A stretch of DNA of 30,720 bases from Paraglomus occultum (GCA_910592205.1 CAJVPJ010000286.1:1-30720), one strand, 5' to 3'. Counted from the first letter of the stretch, positions 1-9,882 are shown. Notes: generated by a model from the sequence alone, not told the origin. A program made the numbers and translations.

Positions 1-2890
1 CAAACATATTCTTAAAATTGCATAACAAAATAAAGGGGCAAATTCGTCAAAATTTGGCCTACAGACTAAGGGATAAAGTAAGATGACATTATGACTTTAT
101 ATTCAGCAGAATGCTCGAAAATGTAATGTTGCTGGTATTAGTATTATAATATAGAGCATTACCTCATCCGTGAAAACATGCAGAGCTTGAGTAATAGTGG
201 GCATGTATGTAAAACGCTCAAATCACGACGGGCCGATAAAATCTGTCAGTAACACGAGACGCTTCTAGTTACTAATTCATAAGTATTCAAATAGTCCACC
301 CCAGGCAAAGATAACTAATAGGAGACGCGCACAAATTTATTTCGGTATTTTTTAAACTCAGCCCCAACATATTTAATTTACTTAAACGGAAGAGGAGTAA
401 AACTTCAAATTATATGTTTATTCAAAGGATGTTTGGGTCACTAAAACTAATATTATAGATTGACTTTAACGAACAAAACTAATTTTCTGTCTTTGTAATC
501 CGAACTACACATCTCTTACTCCTCGCCAATATCCGACAAGCTTAGATCTGATAAATTGTTTTTACAATAATTTTAATACTCTTCATATTGAATTATGACT
601 GTTGACATGTTATTTAATTAATTAGTGTTATTTTAAAACATAAAAAAGTCAGAAAACCGGAAATTTTATACCAATGCAAATAAGTTATTGAATATGTTTG
701 ATTTTATAGTTACAATTATTAAATAAAATAAGACATTCTATTGAGTAAAATTCATTATAGTTTTAAATTTAACTTTTACAATTAGTACTCAAGTGTAGTA
801 TCATTACATTCACATCTTGCAATTCAAATGAGATGAGATAATAATATTCCCACAATCTTTTAGCTCAAGCTCAACAACGAACGACAAAAGATTAAAAGTT
901 TGTCAATTAAAACGACAAAAAATAGCGCTAATAAACATTTAAAAATGGCAGCACGTTAACAGTAACTATCTCGAATTTTTGTTTACTGCATCTTACTATT
1001 GTAAAATATTTTGCCGTTTTTAGGGACATGACTGAAATCCCAAGGCAATGCTTAGGCAAAGTAGATTTATCAAACTTTGTGATTAACTTGTAATTTATGC
1101 TCATAGCTATTGACATTATTTTTAATCGTTACAGATATCGCTGATCTCGATGCGATGTTGAATGCTTCATTGGTGGCGTAAAAGACCAGCTCGAATAACA
1201 AGGAAGGAGTTAATGAGGAAAAGTTGAAAAACACTATAGAAATAAAGAAAAAATGTCACAAACGTTATTTTTGTAAAAGTAAAGGAGAATTAGAAGAAAA
1301 GACGTTTGATATAAGAAAGTGGAACGTGCTCCATTCAGAGAAAACAGATATTGTGTTGGTATGCAATACATGGTTGGTTTTTGAAAATTATGCAAAGATT
1401 TCTAAACACCAAACACATTGTATCAACATGTTTGTATAGTTTTTGAAGAAGAGCTTTGTCGTATGCAAGGAAAAGTAATTTCAAGAGGCAGCACAACGTA
1501 ATTTATTAAACAGCTTATAGATAAGCACGGCAATAATTACAAAGGGTTATTAAACCAATCGGCCTGTTTCAATTCTGTTCCGTTCCAATTTGTACCGATT
1601 CCTGATTGGCGGATTAAAAATCACATGCTGGGAACAACATCACACACACACGTTTTATTAATAAGCGTAAAAAAATAAAATGTTGTGTTGCGCAAAGAGT
1701 TCTAATGGCTTTTAGAAATATATATTTTTCTGTAAAAAATAACCACTTGAAATCTTGGAGTGAAAAAAAAAAAAAAACAACGGAACGAGAAACGCGAAAT
1801 TCTTATTGGTTAATACAATTTTCCGTCGAACAAGCCTAATATATATCAGCATACCAAGGCAAGGCTTAGCTTAAGAAAATATTGCGTAAAATTGCCAACA
1901 TTTTCTTGATAACCCCATGATAATTTAATGTATCATATAATTGGTAAATTTGACATATCAACATAACGAGTCGCAAATCATGGGAGAAGATCTAACGTTA
2001 GAAAATTACAGGACAAAAGTATTGGTAAAGACCGTAGACTCGTATCAGTAGGTATCATGTACACGACAACGAACTTTGTGAAGCAATAAATTCTTTGAAT
2101 TAATCGATTTTTGTTTTTTTCTCCAATAGCGTTCGAATACTTGTAACAGGTCATTGCGCCGTTTATGATTGTTTTTGTCTGCAAGATATTATTGCTTTAT
2201 CATCTAGCACATGTAACAGAGACTTTCCTGCACCCTTCTTAGTCTTAGTAAGTAAGATAAGATATTATTGCTTTTTACATTAAGCAAAATGCTTGAAAAT
2301 GTGTTAAGCTTAGTAATATGATTAGTATTAGTATTAATATTATAATAGTTTCTCATACGCCTTGTACACTGCCCCCTATTACTATCAAAAGTCACGGACC
2401 ACCCCGTCGATCAATTAGTAAAACATATGAAAAATCCAATTTTTCAAAAATCTGTATTGGCATTATTTACTAAACAAACAACAAAAAATTTTATATTAAT
2501 ATAAAGCTAATTGACCGCAGTTTTTGAATAAAATAGTGATAAATTTACACAGCTTATCATACCGGAGCTGTACTTATTTGTTTTAATATGTCACAATAAT
2601 AGTTCAACAAATAAGACTTCGTTTATTATAGTAAAATACTCGACAGCGTAACTTTATCTGTAGACATTTTTTTGACACTTTTACAAGGTGCACAGCATAC
2701 TACTATCTTCAAAGAAAAGGTTTCTTTTCGTAGAAAAATTTTAAGGAGTAAGTACCAATAATAACAATTACTGCAGGTGGCGTGCATGCGATCATGTGAA
2801 ATCAAGGGGAGTAAGATTGGTGATCTTTTATCACAGAGATTTTTGATCATCTGATTGTCAAATCAATGTAGTCCAGTATTCATAGAAGCT
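1..2890. other. AT-rich intergenic DNA, no gene recognised
   Basis: I see no supported gene. A splice-acceptor-like site just before 1134 is followed by a short open stretch reading ADLDAMLNASLVA and a stop, and 1224-1439 has an open frame rich in Lys and Glu. Neither resembles a family I know; they could be remnants of a decayed gene. The stretches near 85-165 and 2270-2345 share a weak dispersed similarity around GAATGCTCGAAAATGT and AAATGCTTGAAAATGT. A poly-A run sits near 1763-1777. Confidence 0.5.
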
Positions 2891-2897
2891 CAATTAA

Positions 2898-3065
2898 AAG
2901 ACTACTTGGTATTGCTGGTATTATTATTACGGTAACAATGTATCTTGGTGGGAAAATATTATTTTTAAATTTGTTTGCTGTAGTCAATACAATAACATGT
3001 TGCAAAAACCAGCGACGACAAGTAGTGACGTCATTATGGAGCTTATTGAGCTTTATGAGCCATAA
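2898..3065 (+). pseudogene. A-subfamily relic: 5'-truncated exon 3
   Basis: This stretch matches the last exon of the gene at 5162-5730. It encodes the transmembrane core LLGIAGIIITVTMYLGG, then, after a frame change inside the G and T runs near 2950-2968, the tail with CC followed by QYN and the terminal ELYEP stop. No signal-peptide exon, micro-exon or promoter is visible upstream, so this is a fragment. The 3' flank runs directly into sequence that, in the copy near 11 kb, follows a B-type gene. The simplest reading is that a B gene between the A tail and that flank has been deleted. Confidence 0.75.
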
Positions 3066-3722
3066 GTTTATTCATCGTTAAAAATTTTCACAAATGCATC
3101 AAATCGTTAGTTGATACAGAATAAACTTTTGTTGTTACTAAATTTTAATATTTTCCGGTTCGTGAGAAAAAATTTAAAATTAAACGTTGCTTGTAATAAC
3201 GTTAATTGTTATATCATAAGTTTGACCTGTTGAATAACCGAGTAATTTTCTTCACACAATAAATGTTTACAGTATATTGTCATTGACATAGGTATTACCA
3301 TCGACATACCTTTTGCTCACTGTCAAGAATAAATCATCAACGTAAACTCTCAGATTACTGTCTCCATGTTTCAAATTAGAAATTAATGTGTAGCATTGTC
3401 AATGAAAAGTGGGCTACATTTAAATGTTGCGAAGGAAATTACGTATGCCAACTCGTACAAAAAAAAGTCATACAACACAAATATTTTGCGTTTATCGGGT
3501 TAAGTTATTTAAAAAATAGTACAATCGATAATATAATTTGTTGTTACGTATCAATTGTCCATATTCAGAGGGATTATGGAAACGTCTCCAGTCAACGTGT
3601 TGAACATTAAATATATAATACATCAATTGCCGCTTTGAAAATAGGCTTTGGGTGTTCTTGATTATAGACTGTTAACTGCAAAAATTATGGTTAAAATATG
3701 ACAGAGAAAATTAGGTTATTAC

Positions 3723-3805
3723 AGATTAAACAGCTCTGATTTCGTGGTCCTTTATTGACACAGCTACGGTGGACCGCTAGAGCTGTTTAGATTAAACAGC
3801 TCTGA
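3723..3805. repeat. 49-bp insertion between 17-bp direct repeats
   Basis: AGATTAAACAGCTCTGA occurs at 3723-3739 and identically at 3789-3805, with 49 bp between (3740-3788). The paralogous block at 11672-11692 has the single-copy arrangement (AGATTAAATGGCTTTGA followed by GAGA), so the extra DNA arrived in copy I after the duplication. The insert has short inverted GGTCC and GGACC near its ends, and its right end forms an inverted repeat with the flanking direct repeat (AGAGCTGTTTA / TAAACAGCTCT). It may be a small element with a long target duplication, or filler DNA from break repair. Confidence 0.7.
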
Positions 3806-4131
3806 GAGACTTTAATAAAATAGTATTTAAACGATAAAACATTTATTTATCTTATATCTACTGCTTAAGAATAGCTTAGCTATCAAGACAGTTTACACAA
3901 GTACAACAATCTAGTCAGTGTAGGACGTTTTAGACGCACATAACAACAGTAATTATGACAAAGGACTACAAGGTTGCACGAGTTGATTCTCTTGCATAGC
4001 ATTAAACTTACTTCACAACAAATAATGAATTAATATAAACCGTGCAATTTATTACCAAAAATAGAATGACAGAGAACAATAATACAACAGAGCGTTGTAG
4101 ATATGCCCATCTACGATAATTCTATGTATAT

Positions 4132-4171
4132 TATAGAAATAGGGTTAGTTGCATTTATGTAAACGCTACAC
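4132..4171 (+). promoter_or_regulatory. Conserved TATA-region block, copy I (relic promoter)
   Basis: The block around TTGCATTTATGTAAACGCTA matches 7641-7682 and 12155-12193 nearly base for base. In the third copy it lies about 110 bp before the start codon of an intact family gene. Here TATATAAA has become TATGTAAA, and no signal-peptide exon follows within 900 bp; a pogo-like relic and a minisatellite lie there instead. Confidence 0.6.
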
Positions 4172-4221
4172 GTTTCTCGAAATCTCTTCTATAAAACGAA
4201 AAAAACAAATAAATCTACAAG

Positions 4222-4375
4222 TAATTCTCGATATAAAAAAGTTTTCAGGGCCCAACAAATTTCTTTCTTATATAATCTCTTATAACGAGAGCTATTTGTT
4301 ATAAGATTTTAATCGGGTCCAGCAAAAATACTTTTTTGTATCAAAACTTTCTTATATCGAAGGGTTCTTATATTT
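4222..4375. mobile_element. Possible decayed pogo-like MITE
   Basis: The left arm at 4226-4245 (TCTCGATATAAAAAAGTTTT) and the right arm at 4342-4363 are imperfect inverted copies, both carrying the CGATATAA core typical of pogo/Tigger-type termini. A central inverted repeat, CTTATAAC (4279-4286) and GTTATAAG (4298-4305), lies between them. The segment is absent from the matching position of copy III. No clear target-site duplication was seen, so this stays tentative. Confidence 0.35.
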
Positions 4376-4624
4376 AGCTACTTGTATTCCGTAAAAATGT
4401 TTCCACCTACTTTTATAAACCCTTGATCGATACAGAAGAAAACACATTAGGTCGGATAAAAACGGGATTGAGTGACGATTTGGAACAAAGATAGTTTTTT
4501 AACCGAGAAATTTTAATAGAAGGATTTATAAACTCAATCGAAATGTAAAAATTTTACTATGAGATCTATTATGATCTGCCAGGGAAAGGCTTACCATTCT
4601 CCGTAACGTTTTCTGATGTCACTC

Positions 4625-4990
4625 ATATCAGATCATCCTCCAATACCACCTCTTTCTGATGCCATTCTCTGTCCACCATTCTCCAGTATCGTTCTCCGTT
4701 ACACCCATCATTCTCCGTCCCTTGCCTCATTTTCTGCACCTTGTTCTTCCTTACATTTTGCACCACCGCCATTTTCTGTCACCTCCATCCACGTTGCACA
4801 CCATTTTCTGTACCACCTTTGTTCCACCCCCATCCACGTTGCACACTATTTTCTGTACCACTTTTGTTCCGCGTTGCACACCACCCCCATCCGCGTTGCA
4901 CACCATTTTCTGTACCACCTTTGTTCCATTTTCTGTACCGTCTTTGCTCCCCCTTTTCCGGCTTCTATACCATTTTCTGTACCTCAGTTA
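4625..4990. repeat. Pyrimidine-rich imperfect minisatellite
   Basis: The plus strand is strongly C/T-biased and built from degenerate repeats of CATTTTCTGTACCAC, TTTGTTCC and CATCCACGTTGCACAC, with a period of roughly 45 bp in the second half. The first half carries related CATTCTCCGT units. Open frames here result from the lack of purine-rich stop codons, not from a gene. The repeat lies between the relic promoter of copy I and the promoter of the gene at 5162. Confidence 0.8.
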
Positions 4991-5063
4991 CTTAATATAG
5001 GACGCAATAAATTTATATTTCAAACGAAATCAGATGGATCAGCCGTAGTTTTTGTTTTTCAAA

Positions 5064-5071
5064 TATATAAA
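5064..5071 (+). promoter_or_regulatory. TATA box of the A-type gene
   Basis: TATATAAA lies about 98 bp before the ATG at 5162. The context AATATATAAACGTT resembles the TTATATAAACGCT of the conserved blocks at 7.67 and 12.18 kb, so this is probably a diverged copy of the same promoter. Confidence 0.55.
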
Positions 5072-5161
5072 CGTTCAGTCCAGTCCCTTACACTGATTAT
5101 TGAAGCATAACGGGATTTCATTCACCTACTTATCCCTTTGATCAATTATTCTGAAGTCATT

Positions 5162-5730
5162 ATGAAGGCATACATTATTGTCGGTCTTTGCATCATTATT
5201 GGAAGCTATGCTGTTGCTGTAAATAATTCTGGGACGTCTCATCGTTCTTGTACTTGCTGGTAAGCGTCTGACATGTAGCAAAAATATTAGCGTATGCGTT
5301 ATTTACATACAAGTTGTTCATGTTTTAGTCATACTTTTTATGATTGATCGATATATACAAGTACAAGTTCTCTGTCACCAGTAACTCAAAGGTATTGAAC
5401 AGTGATGAGGCTTATTGTAATATGCATGCTGTAAAATTAATTCTCAGTTATTTACGAACCAGTGCAATCAGTTCCTCAACAATGACACCGATCGCAACAA
5501 CTCTACCGTCTCTTCCGCCGGTTAATAATATTACTGAAGTATACGGCTTGATATACAAAATATTGCTCGGCATTGCTGGTGTAATTATTACGGTAACAAT
5601 GTATCTTGGTGGGGGAAAAAATAACATTTTTAAATTTGTTTGCTGTGGTCAATATAATGACATCGTGCAAAAACCAGCAGCTACAAGCACTGACAGTAAT
5701 ATGGATATTATTGAACTTTATGAGCAGTAA
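5162..5730 (+). CDS. Small secreted/type-I membrane protein, subfamily A (3 exons)
   Basis: I do not recognise this family. Exons deduced: 5162-5259, 5362-5391 (a 30-nt micro-exon) and 5472-5730, joined in phase 2, giving 128 aa. Residues 1-20 (MKAYIIVGLCIIIGSYAVAV) look like a signal peptide, followed by a Cys cluster SCTCC at the first junction. Residues 34-68 are Ser/Thr/Pro-rich with one N-glycosylation sequon (NIT at 62). A transmembrane helix spans about 69-90, then a short tail with Lys/Phe, adjacent Cys at 100-101 and the end ELYEQ. The donor is GTAAGC. An upstream acceptor at 5327-5328 would bring in an in-frame TGA; the acceptor at 5360-5361 avoids it, and the relic at 9950-10490 shows the same arrangement. 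The acceptor at 5461-5462 is also in frame and adds three residues. Predicted topology is an outside linker and inside tail. Function unknown. Confidence 0.65.
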
Positions 5731-6405
5731 TTTATTCTCTGTCGAAAAATTCATTAGTTTGCCGATCTGAGTTACCATATTTAATTTAAGAGTGTTGTTT
5801 CTATTTACAAAGTTTAAGATATACATTACACATAATAAGAACATTAAAACCCAGGGTATTTTCTACTTGGCAAGGCACTATAATGATTGGTCACAGACGT
5901 TTAACAATAAAGTTTTTTTTTGTATATCGAAGCTTGCTCTTTCTCCTCCTAATCCATCTTTTCCAAATGTTGGATCTTCTTTCTTCAAACGTTTATTTCT
6001 AATATGTAGTATACATGTAGTACAAATTTGATTCTAATATTATTAGTCGGAATCTATATTATGTTACTATTGTTTAATCTTATCCTGTGGGTTTATCACC
6101 ACCAATTAAAAAATTTATAATTACGTTGTCGATAAGATAGTTTATATGTAGCAAAATACTTTATGGAACAACATAACGAATTATGTCTTACTTGAATTTA
6201 AGAAATAGACTTAGAGTGAATTCAAAAGTGTTTTTGTTTTTTTTTTTTTTTAAAAAAATTTTTACACTGGTTTTGAGCACAATATTGACGCTTGTATCAA
6301 TTTAGTCCCTTAAAAACTTGCATTTTGAACTTTGAACAAATTTCCTCTTTTGAAGTTATTTTTTCCGGTGGGGAAAAGTTTATCTGACATGCTGATTTTT
6401 ACTAG
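5731..6405. other. 3' flank of the A gene and AT-rich spacer
   Basis: The first 150 bp resemble the flank after the A relic at 10490 (TTCATTAGTTTG versus TCCATTAGTTTG; GAGTTACC in both). An AATAAA polyadenylation-like signal lies near 5906. A homopolymer stretch of T then A occurs near 6235-6260. I found no exon 1 here for the B relic that follows. Confidence 0.5.
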
Positions 6406-6855
6406 GTATTCTCTCAACTAACGCCGGCAAGGACGTGTTGTTGTCTACTAACACCTCAAAGGTGTTTATTTTTCTATAGATCGTAAAATAAGCAAGCAGC
6501 GCTTAGGAATTGCAAAAAGTGTTCAAAGTTTTGTTTAATACCAATTTTTTTACTACTTTTAAATACAGCACACTGTTTATTCTATTACCACGTTTACAAC
6601 GGCCTACGAGAGTAAAGCTAAACATCGAAAGGCAGTAGTCTGGATATAACACAGCTAACAGACATCTCAACCCTAATTAGATCGGTAGTTAGTATTGTCG
6701 CTCTTATCGCTCTTAATATGTTTGTTTATTTTGTTCGATTAATACATTATTTTTTGACCGAACAGAGAAAGTTAGAAATAAAATTGAGTCTAAGTCTTGT
6801 TGCAATTAAACAAATGGCATTGTTAACCAAATCCAATAAAATTGGTCGCCAATAG
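6406..6855 (+). pseudogene. B-subfamily relic lacking exon 1
   Basis: 6406-6461 matches exon 2 of the B gene at 12481-12537: TAG acceptor, then GTATTCTCTCAACTAACG against GTATACTTCTCAACCAACG, ending CTCAAAG before GT. It is one base shorter and has an in-frame stop, although a CAAG acceptor at 6431 would leave an open 30-nt exon. 6639-6855 matches exon 3: LDITQLT, then the core SIVALIALNMFVYFVRLIHY, ending KIGRQ stop at 6853-6855. Upstream stops in this frame, loss of the CCNQ motif and absence of any signal-peptide exon point to a pseudogene. Confidence 0.65.
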
Positions 6856-7039
6856 TTGTAGAAACCTTTTTCCATGAAATAAATTATTGTTATTTTCCAG
6901 TTGTGGGCTAAATCAAGTGTTGCTCGCAATTACGTCATTGTTATACCTGCTTACATTACTAGTGAGTAATTGCGTAATGTTTTTTCAACAGCAATAAATG
7001 GTTTACGGTATGATTTGTCATTGAAATACTTTATATATA

Positions 7040-7690
7040 GTGTAACTACTGAACATGGTTAGAGAAATAATCACCAATGTTACTGCATAAACTCTCGGAC
7101 TTACTATAAAAAATGTCCCAGTGCGTCCTCCGTCTCCAAAAGAGAAAATAAAGTCTAGCGTTGTCGATGAAAATGTAAATGTTGCAAGAAATTGTGGCTA
7201 GATTTCGTATGCTGATCCGTGCAAAGAAGCTGATGCAACACGAATATCCTGCATTTATCGTTAAATAATTTAAATAATAGTACATTTGACAAGATAATTT
7301 ATTCAAAAAAGTGACGGAGAAATATGAACAAATCAATGGGTATATCATATTACTATTATTCTGGAATAGGCTTGCTCTTGATTTATAAACTGTTAGTAGC
7401 AGAACTATTATAGAAAGAAGAAAAAAATTTAGATTAAATTGGGGCGTTACGGGTTAAATAACTTGAGAGAGTAAGTGAAATAGCTATCGGTTAGCAACCA
7501 AGACAGTTTCACGCGGAATAGACTTCTTATTTCTGTATAGTTTTGTGTTGGGTGATGCTAATCGTATGTGCCATGAGTATGTTTACCTGGTAATTCCCCA
7601 AACACAACAGGGTGTGAGTAAAATGCTCATCATGATAATTCTATAGAATTAGGGTTAGGTTGCATTTATATAAACGCTACACATTTCTCG
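7040..7690 (+). repeat. Duplicated noncoding block, copy II
   Basis: Matches copies I and III through AATCACCAATG, TAAACTCTCGGACTTACT, GTTGTCGATGAAAATG, GATCCGTGCAAA, TTAGCAACCAAGACAGTTT and the TATA-bearing block at the end. It is shorter than the other two because of internal deletions. It lies 3' of the B relic at 6406-6855, as copy III lies 3' of the B relic at 10853-11132. Confidence 0.65.
7641..7682 (+). promoter_or_regulatory. Conserved TATA-region block, copy II
   Basis: GCATTTATATAAACGCTAC is identical here and at 12172-12190, where it precedes an intact gene. In this copy the next recognisable family sequence, only about 10 bp later, is the 3' end of an A-type gene, so the promoter now drives nothing obvious. 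Confidence 0.6.
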
Positions 7691-7691
7691 A

Positions 7692-7768
7692 AAACAACGG
7701 CGTGATGCAAATTAGCAACGACAAGCGGTGACAGTAATAATAACATTATAAGTATTAGGCTTTGATAA
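7692..7768 (+). pseudogene. A-subfamily tail fragment fused to a promoter block
   Basis: The stretch with GATGCAAATTAGCAACGACA, then CAGTAATAATAACATTATAA and GGCTTTGATAA, aligns to the last 75 bases of the A genes (the segment coding from about QKPAATS to ELYE stop). Everything from the start codon to the transmembrane exon is missing, so the conserved promoter block abuts the tail. This looks like an internal deletion of a whole gene. Confidence 0.5.
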
Positions 7769-8367
7769 TTCTAAATGTTGTGCGTTTCCATGTTCTGTAA
7801 TGACTCGCATTATTATAAACGCATGCGCTGTATCGTTTAAGTGTTTTCTCCTCTTACGATTGATTTGATCAACCAAATTCCAATGCTAGCTACATAATAC
7901 TGACGCTTTCTACCCGCAACATTTTTCTTCTACTTTATCGGACCTGACAACACTACGTATAACACCGCTTTTTTCTTTGCAAGTGTTGGTTATTCCGGCT
8001 AGAAGAGTCCACTAGATATCATAATTAACAAATAAAGTCAAACGTTAATAATCAAATTGACTTTTTACACTTCGTAACACAGATTTCAACCATTAGTGCT
8101 AAAGTTTTGTTTGCTAAAAACCAACCTTCTATATATTGCCGTTAGCTCATCAAACAAAAGCGGTGCACGATTATGGCTCGTTCGGATAACATACTCGATA
8201 AACGAATATGTATATACTGTTGAAAATGCCGAAAATCATTCGCGAGGGTGAAGCGGTAGTTCCACGATTGTGCCAAATACAAATTATATAAGGCGTCGTC
8301 ATATGCCTCACAAGCGTATTACTAAATTTTGAGTGGAATATCTGTGTTACCACATATTTATAGCATA
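7769..8367. other. AT-rich spacer, no gene seen
   Basis: No open frame here resembles a family I know. The stretch ends at the TA dinucleotide flanking the Tc1/mariner element. Confidence 0.5.
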
Positions 8368-9671
8368 CACTACTCGGACAAAAGTCTTGCACATTAAAAA
8401 ATTTTAATTACGCAAAATTACACATAATAATTACATCTCAAATTTCAATATAACTTTGTTTTGGTTTTGAACAAACGCGTATACAATGTTCGTGTTGTTT
8501 GTAAACCTACATCAGAATATATAAATAAATCCGTAAGCACTTCTAATCTTCATTGATGTTAAAATGTATCCTTTAACTGAAAGTCAACGCGTTGAAATTA
8601 TTGGCCTTTACAAAAATAAGCAATCAGTACCAAAAAATTAATAGAATGCTCAAAGTTCATAAAACAACTGTCACTCGTACTATTGATAAGTACCTAACAG
8701 AGTTGATCTTGCGACTCGTCCCCGATTTGGCCGTCCGAAATTATTGACTAACAGAAGTCAAAAAAATTCTAAAGACTGTTGTTAAAAATAATAATAATAA
8801 ATCAGCTGAAAAAATTCAAATTTTTTTTTTTGTTGAAAAAACTAATTGTGAAGTTTTCACAAAAACTATTACGAGAAATTTGCACAAAATGCAAAATTTT
8901 TTTTCGTATACCAGCTCGCAAACCTCTCCTAAATAATCGGCAAAGAGAACAACGCCCGAAATGGTGTACTGAAAGGCGAGATTGGACTGTTCGAAATGGC
9001 GATCTGTCATATGGAGTGATGAAAGCAGGATTCACAATATTTAGAATGATGGCCCAAGTCGTGGTTGGAGAACTCCTGATACCAAATTTAATATTGAAAA
9101 TTTGGTCCAACAGCAAAATTTGGAGGTGGAGAATAAATGATGTGGGCGGTAAAGGATTGTGTAAAAGTAGATGGTAAAATGAATAGGTTTAACAACATAC
9201 AAATACTTGAAAAGCATTTATTACCTGTGATAAAGAAAGAATTTAATTGCAGAGGCTATTAGTTTCAAGATGATAATGCTCCGGTCTATACTGCTAAAGA
9301 TGTTAAGAAATGGATTTTAATGATCAAAATCAAAATCTTGCCAGATTGGCCAAGCCAGTCTCCTGACTTGAATCCTATTGAGTATTTATGATCGGAGCTG
9401 GAAAGAAGAATAAGAAGCAAATTACAGGTAATAACAAATGTTACAGAATTAGAGACAGCATTACAAAAAATAGGGCAAGATTTCACAACGTCAAGTAATG
9501 GCTTTGATAGAAAGTATGCCACGGAGAATAGAAGCTGTTGTTGCAAGCAAGGGGTGGCCAACAAAATACCAAGTTACTTTATTGGTTAAAGTATTATTTG
9601 TTAAAATTTGAGATGTAGTAATTTTGCGTAATTAAAATTTTTTGATGTGCAAGACTTTTGTCCGGGTAGTG
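8368..9671 (+). mobile_element. Tc1/mariner element, 1.3 kb, TA-flanked
   Basis: The ends are inverted copies: left begins CACTACTCGGACAAAAGTCT, right (reverse complement) begins CACTACCCGGACAAAAGTCT, each preceded by TA (8366-8367 and 9672-9673), the normal target duplication of the superfamily. The first 54 bp match with two differences; the match resumes after about 10 extra bases on the left with CATCTCAAATTT, giving arms at 8368-8445 and 9604-9671. The interior encodes a decayed transposase. The element lies between copy II and the A relic at 9950 and is not shared by the other copies of the array, so it inserted after the duplications. Confidence 0.92.
8564..9611 (+). pseudogene. Decayed Tc1/mariner transposase
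   Basis: Pieces of the transposase are found in order across several frames. The N-terminal helix-turn-helix begins MYPLTESQRVEIIGLYKN and soon hits stops. A linker piece has RKPLLNNRQR. The first catalytic Asp lies in WSDESR near 9011. The second lies in QDDNAP near 9265, and the Glu in SPDLNPIE near 9381. The C-terminus has SMPRRIEAVVASKGWPTKY. Stops and frame changes occur at many points, so it cannot be functional. In the stretch between the second Asp (the one before Asn) and the Glu I count 35 residues, one more than the 34 usual for Tc1. The gene would catalyse cut-and-paste transposition into TA sites if intact. Confidence 0.9.
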
Positions 9672-9882
9672 TATGTTTCTTCCTTTTTTCTTGTTACATA
9701 TGTTTATTTGTCATGAGAATAGCAAATCCCATGCAAGATGTGAAAATTGCAGTCGCTTCTTATAAACAAACTGTCATTTATATGTTTCCTGGGAAGGTAT
9801 AAGGAAAGCCAATATATTGTTGCAACGGTAACGAAAAGATAACTTTGTACCACCGGAAACACGTTTGCTCAGATCAAATAAG

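Larger units (their letters stand above)
3095..4200 (+). repeat. Duplicated noncoding block, copy I
   Basis: The block is collinear with 11136-12230 and partly with 7040-7690. Shared landmarks in order are: ATACAGAATAAACTT near the start, a GTTGAATAACCGAGTAAT segment, AAATGTTTACA, a TAAACTCTCAG segment, a GTAGCATTGTCAATGAA segment (shared with copy II), AATCTAGTCAGTGTAGGACG, and a terminal TATA-bearing block. Reading frames are not conserved between copies, so this is noncoding 3' and 5' flank of the gene family. This copy carries an extra 66 bp at 3740-3805. Confidence 0.75.

Noticed and set aside
3386-3610. 74-aa open frame with several Cys
   Set aside because: It falls in the duplicated noncoding block, and the frame is not kept in the copies at 7.2 and 11.45 kb.
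4616-5110. Three overlapping Pro/Ser/His-rich open frames
   Set aside because: They arise from the pyrimidine-rich minisatellite, which lacks stop codons in all plus frames; no signal peptide or domain is present.
5329-5361. In-frame TGA suggesting that the A gene is a pseudogene
   Set aside because: A second acceptor at 5360-5361 gives an open 30-nt exon, and the copy at 10141-10170 has the same arrangement.
5503-5844. 113-aa minus-strand open frame
   Set aside because: It is antisense to exon 3 of the A gene, whose plus-strand frame, phase and paralogues are well supported.
7046-7348. 100-aa minus-strand open frame with hydrophobic segments
   Set aside because: It lies in the same duplicated block, without conservation of the frame in the other two copies.
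8802-9116. 104-aa minus-strand open frame in the transposon
   Set aside because: It is antisense to recognisable transposase motifs (RKPLLNNRQR and WSDESR) on the plus strand.
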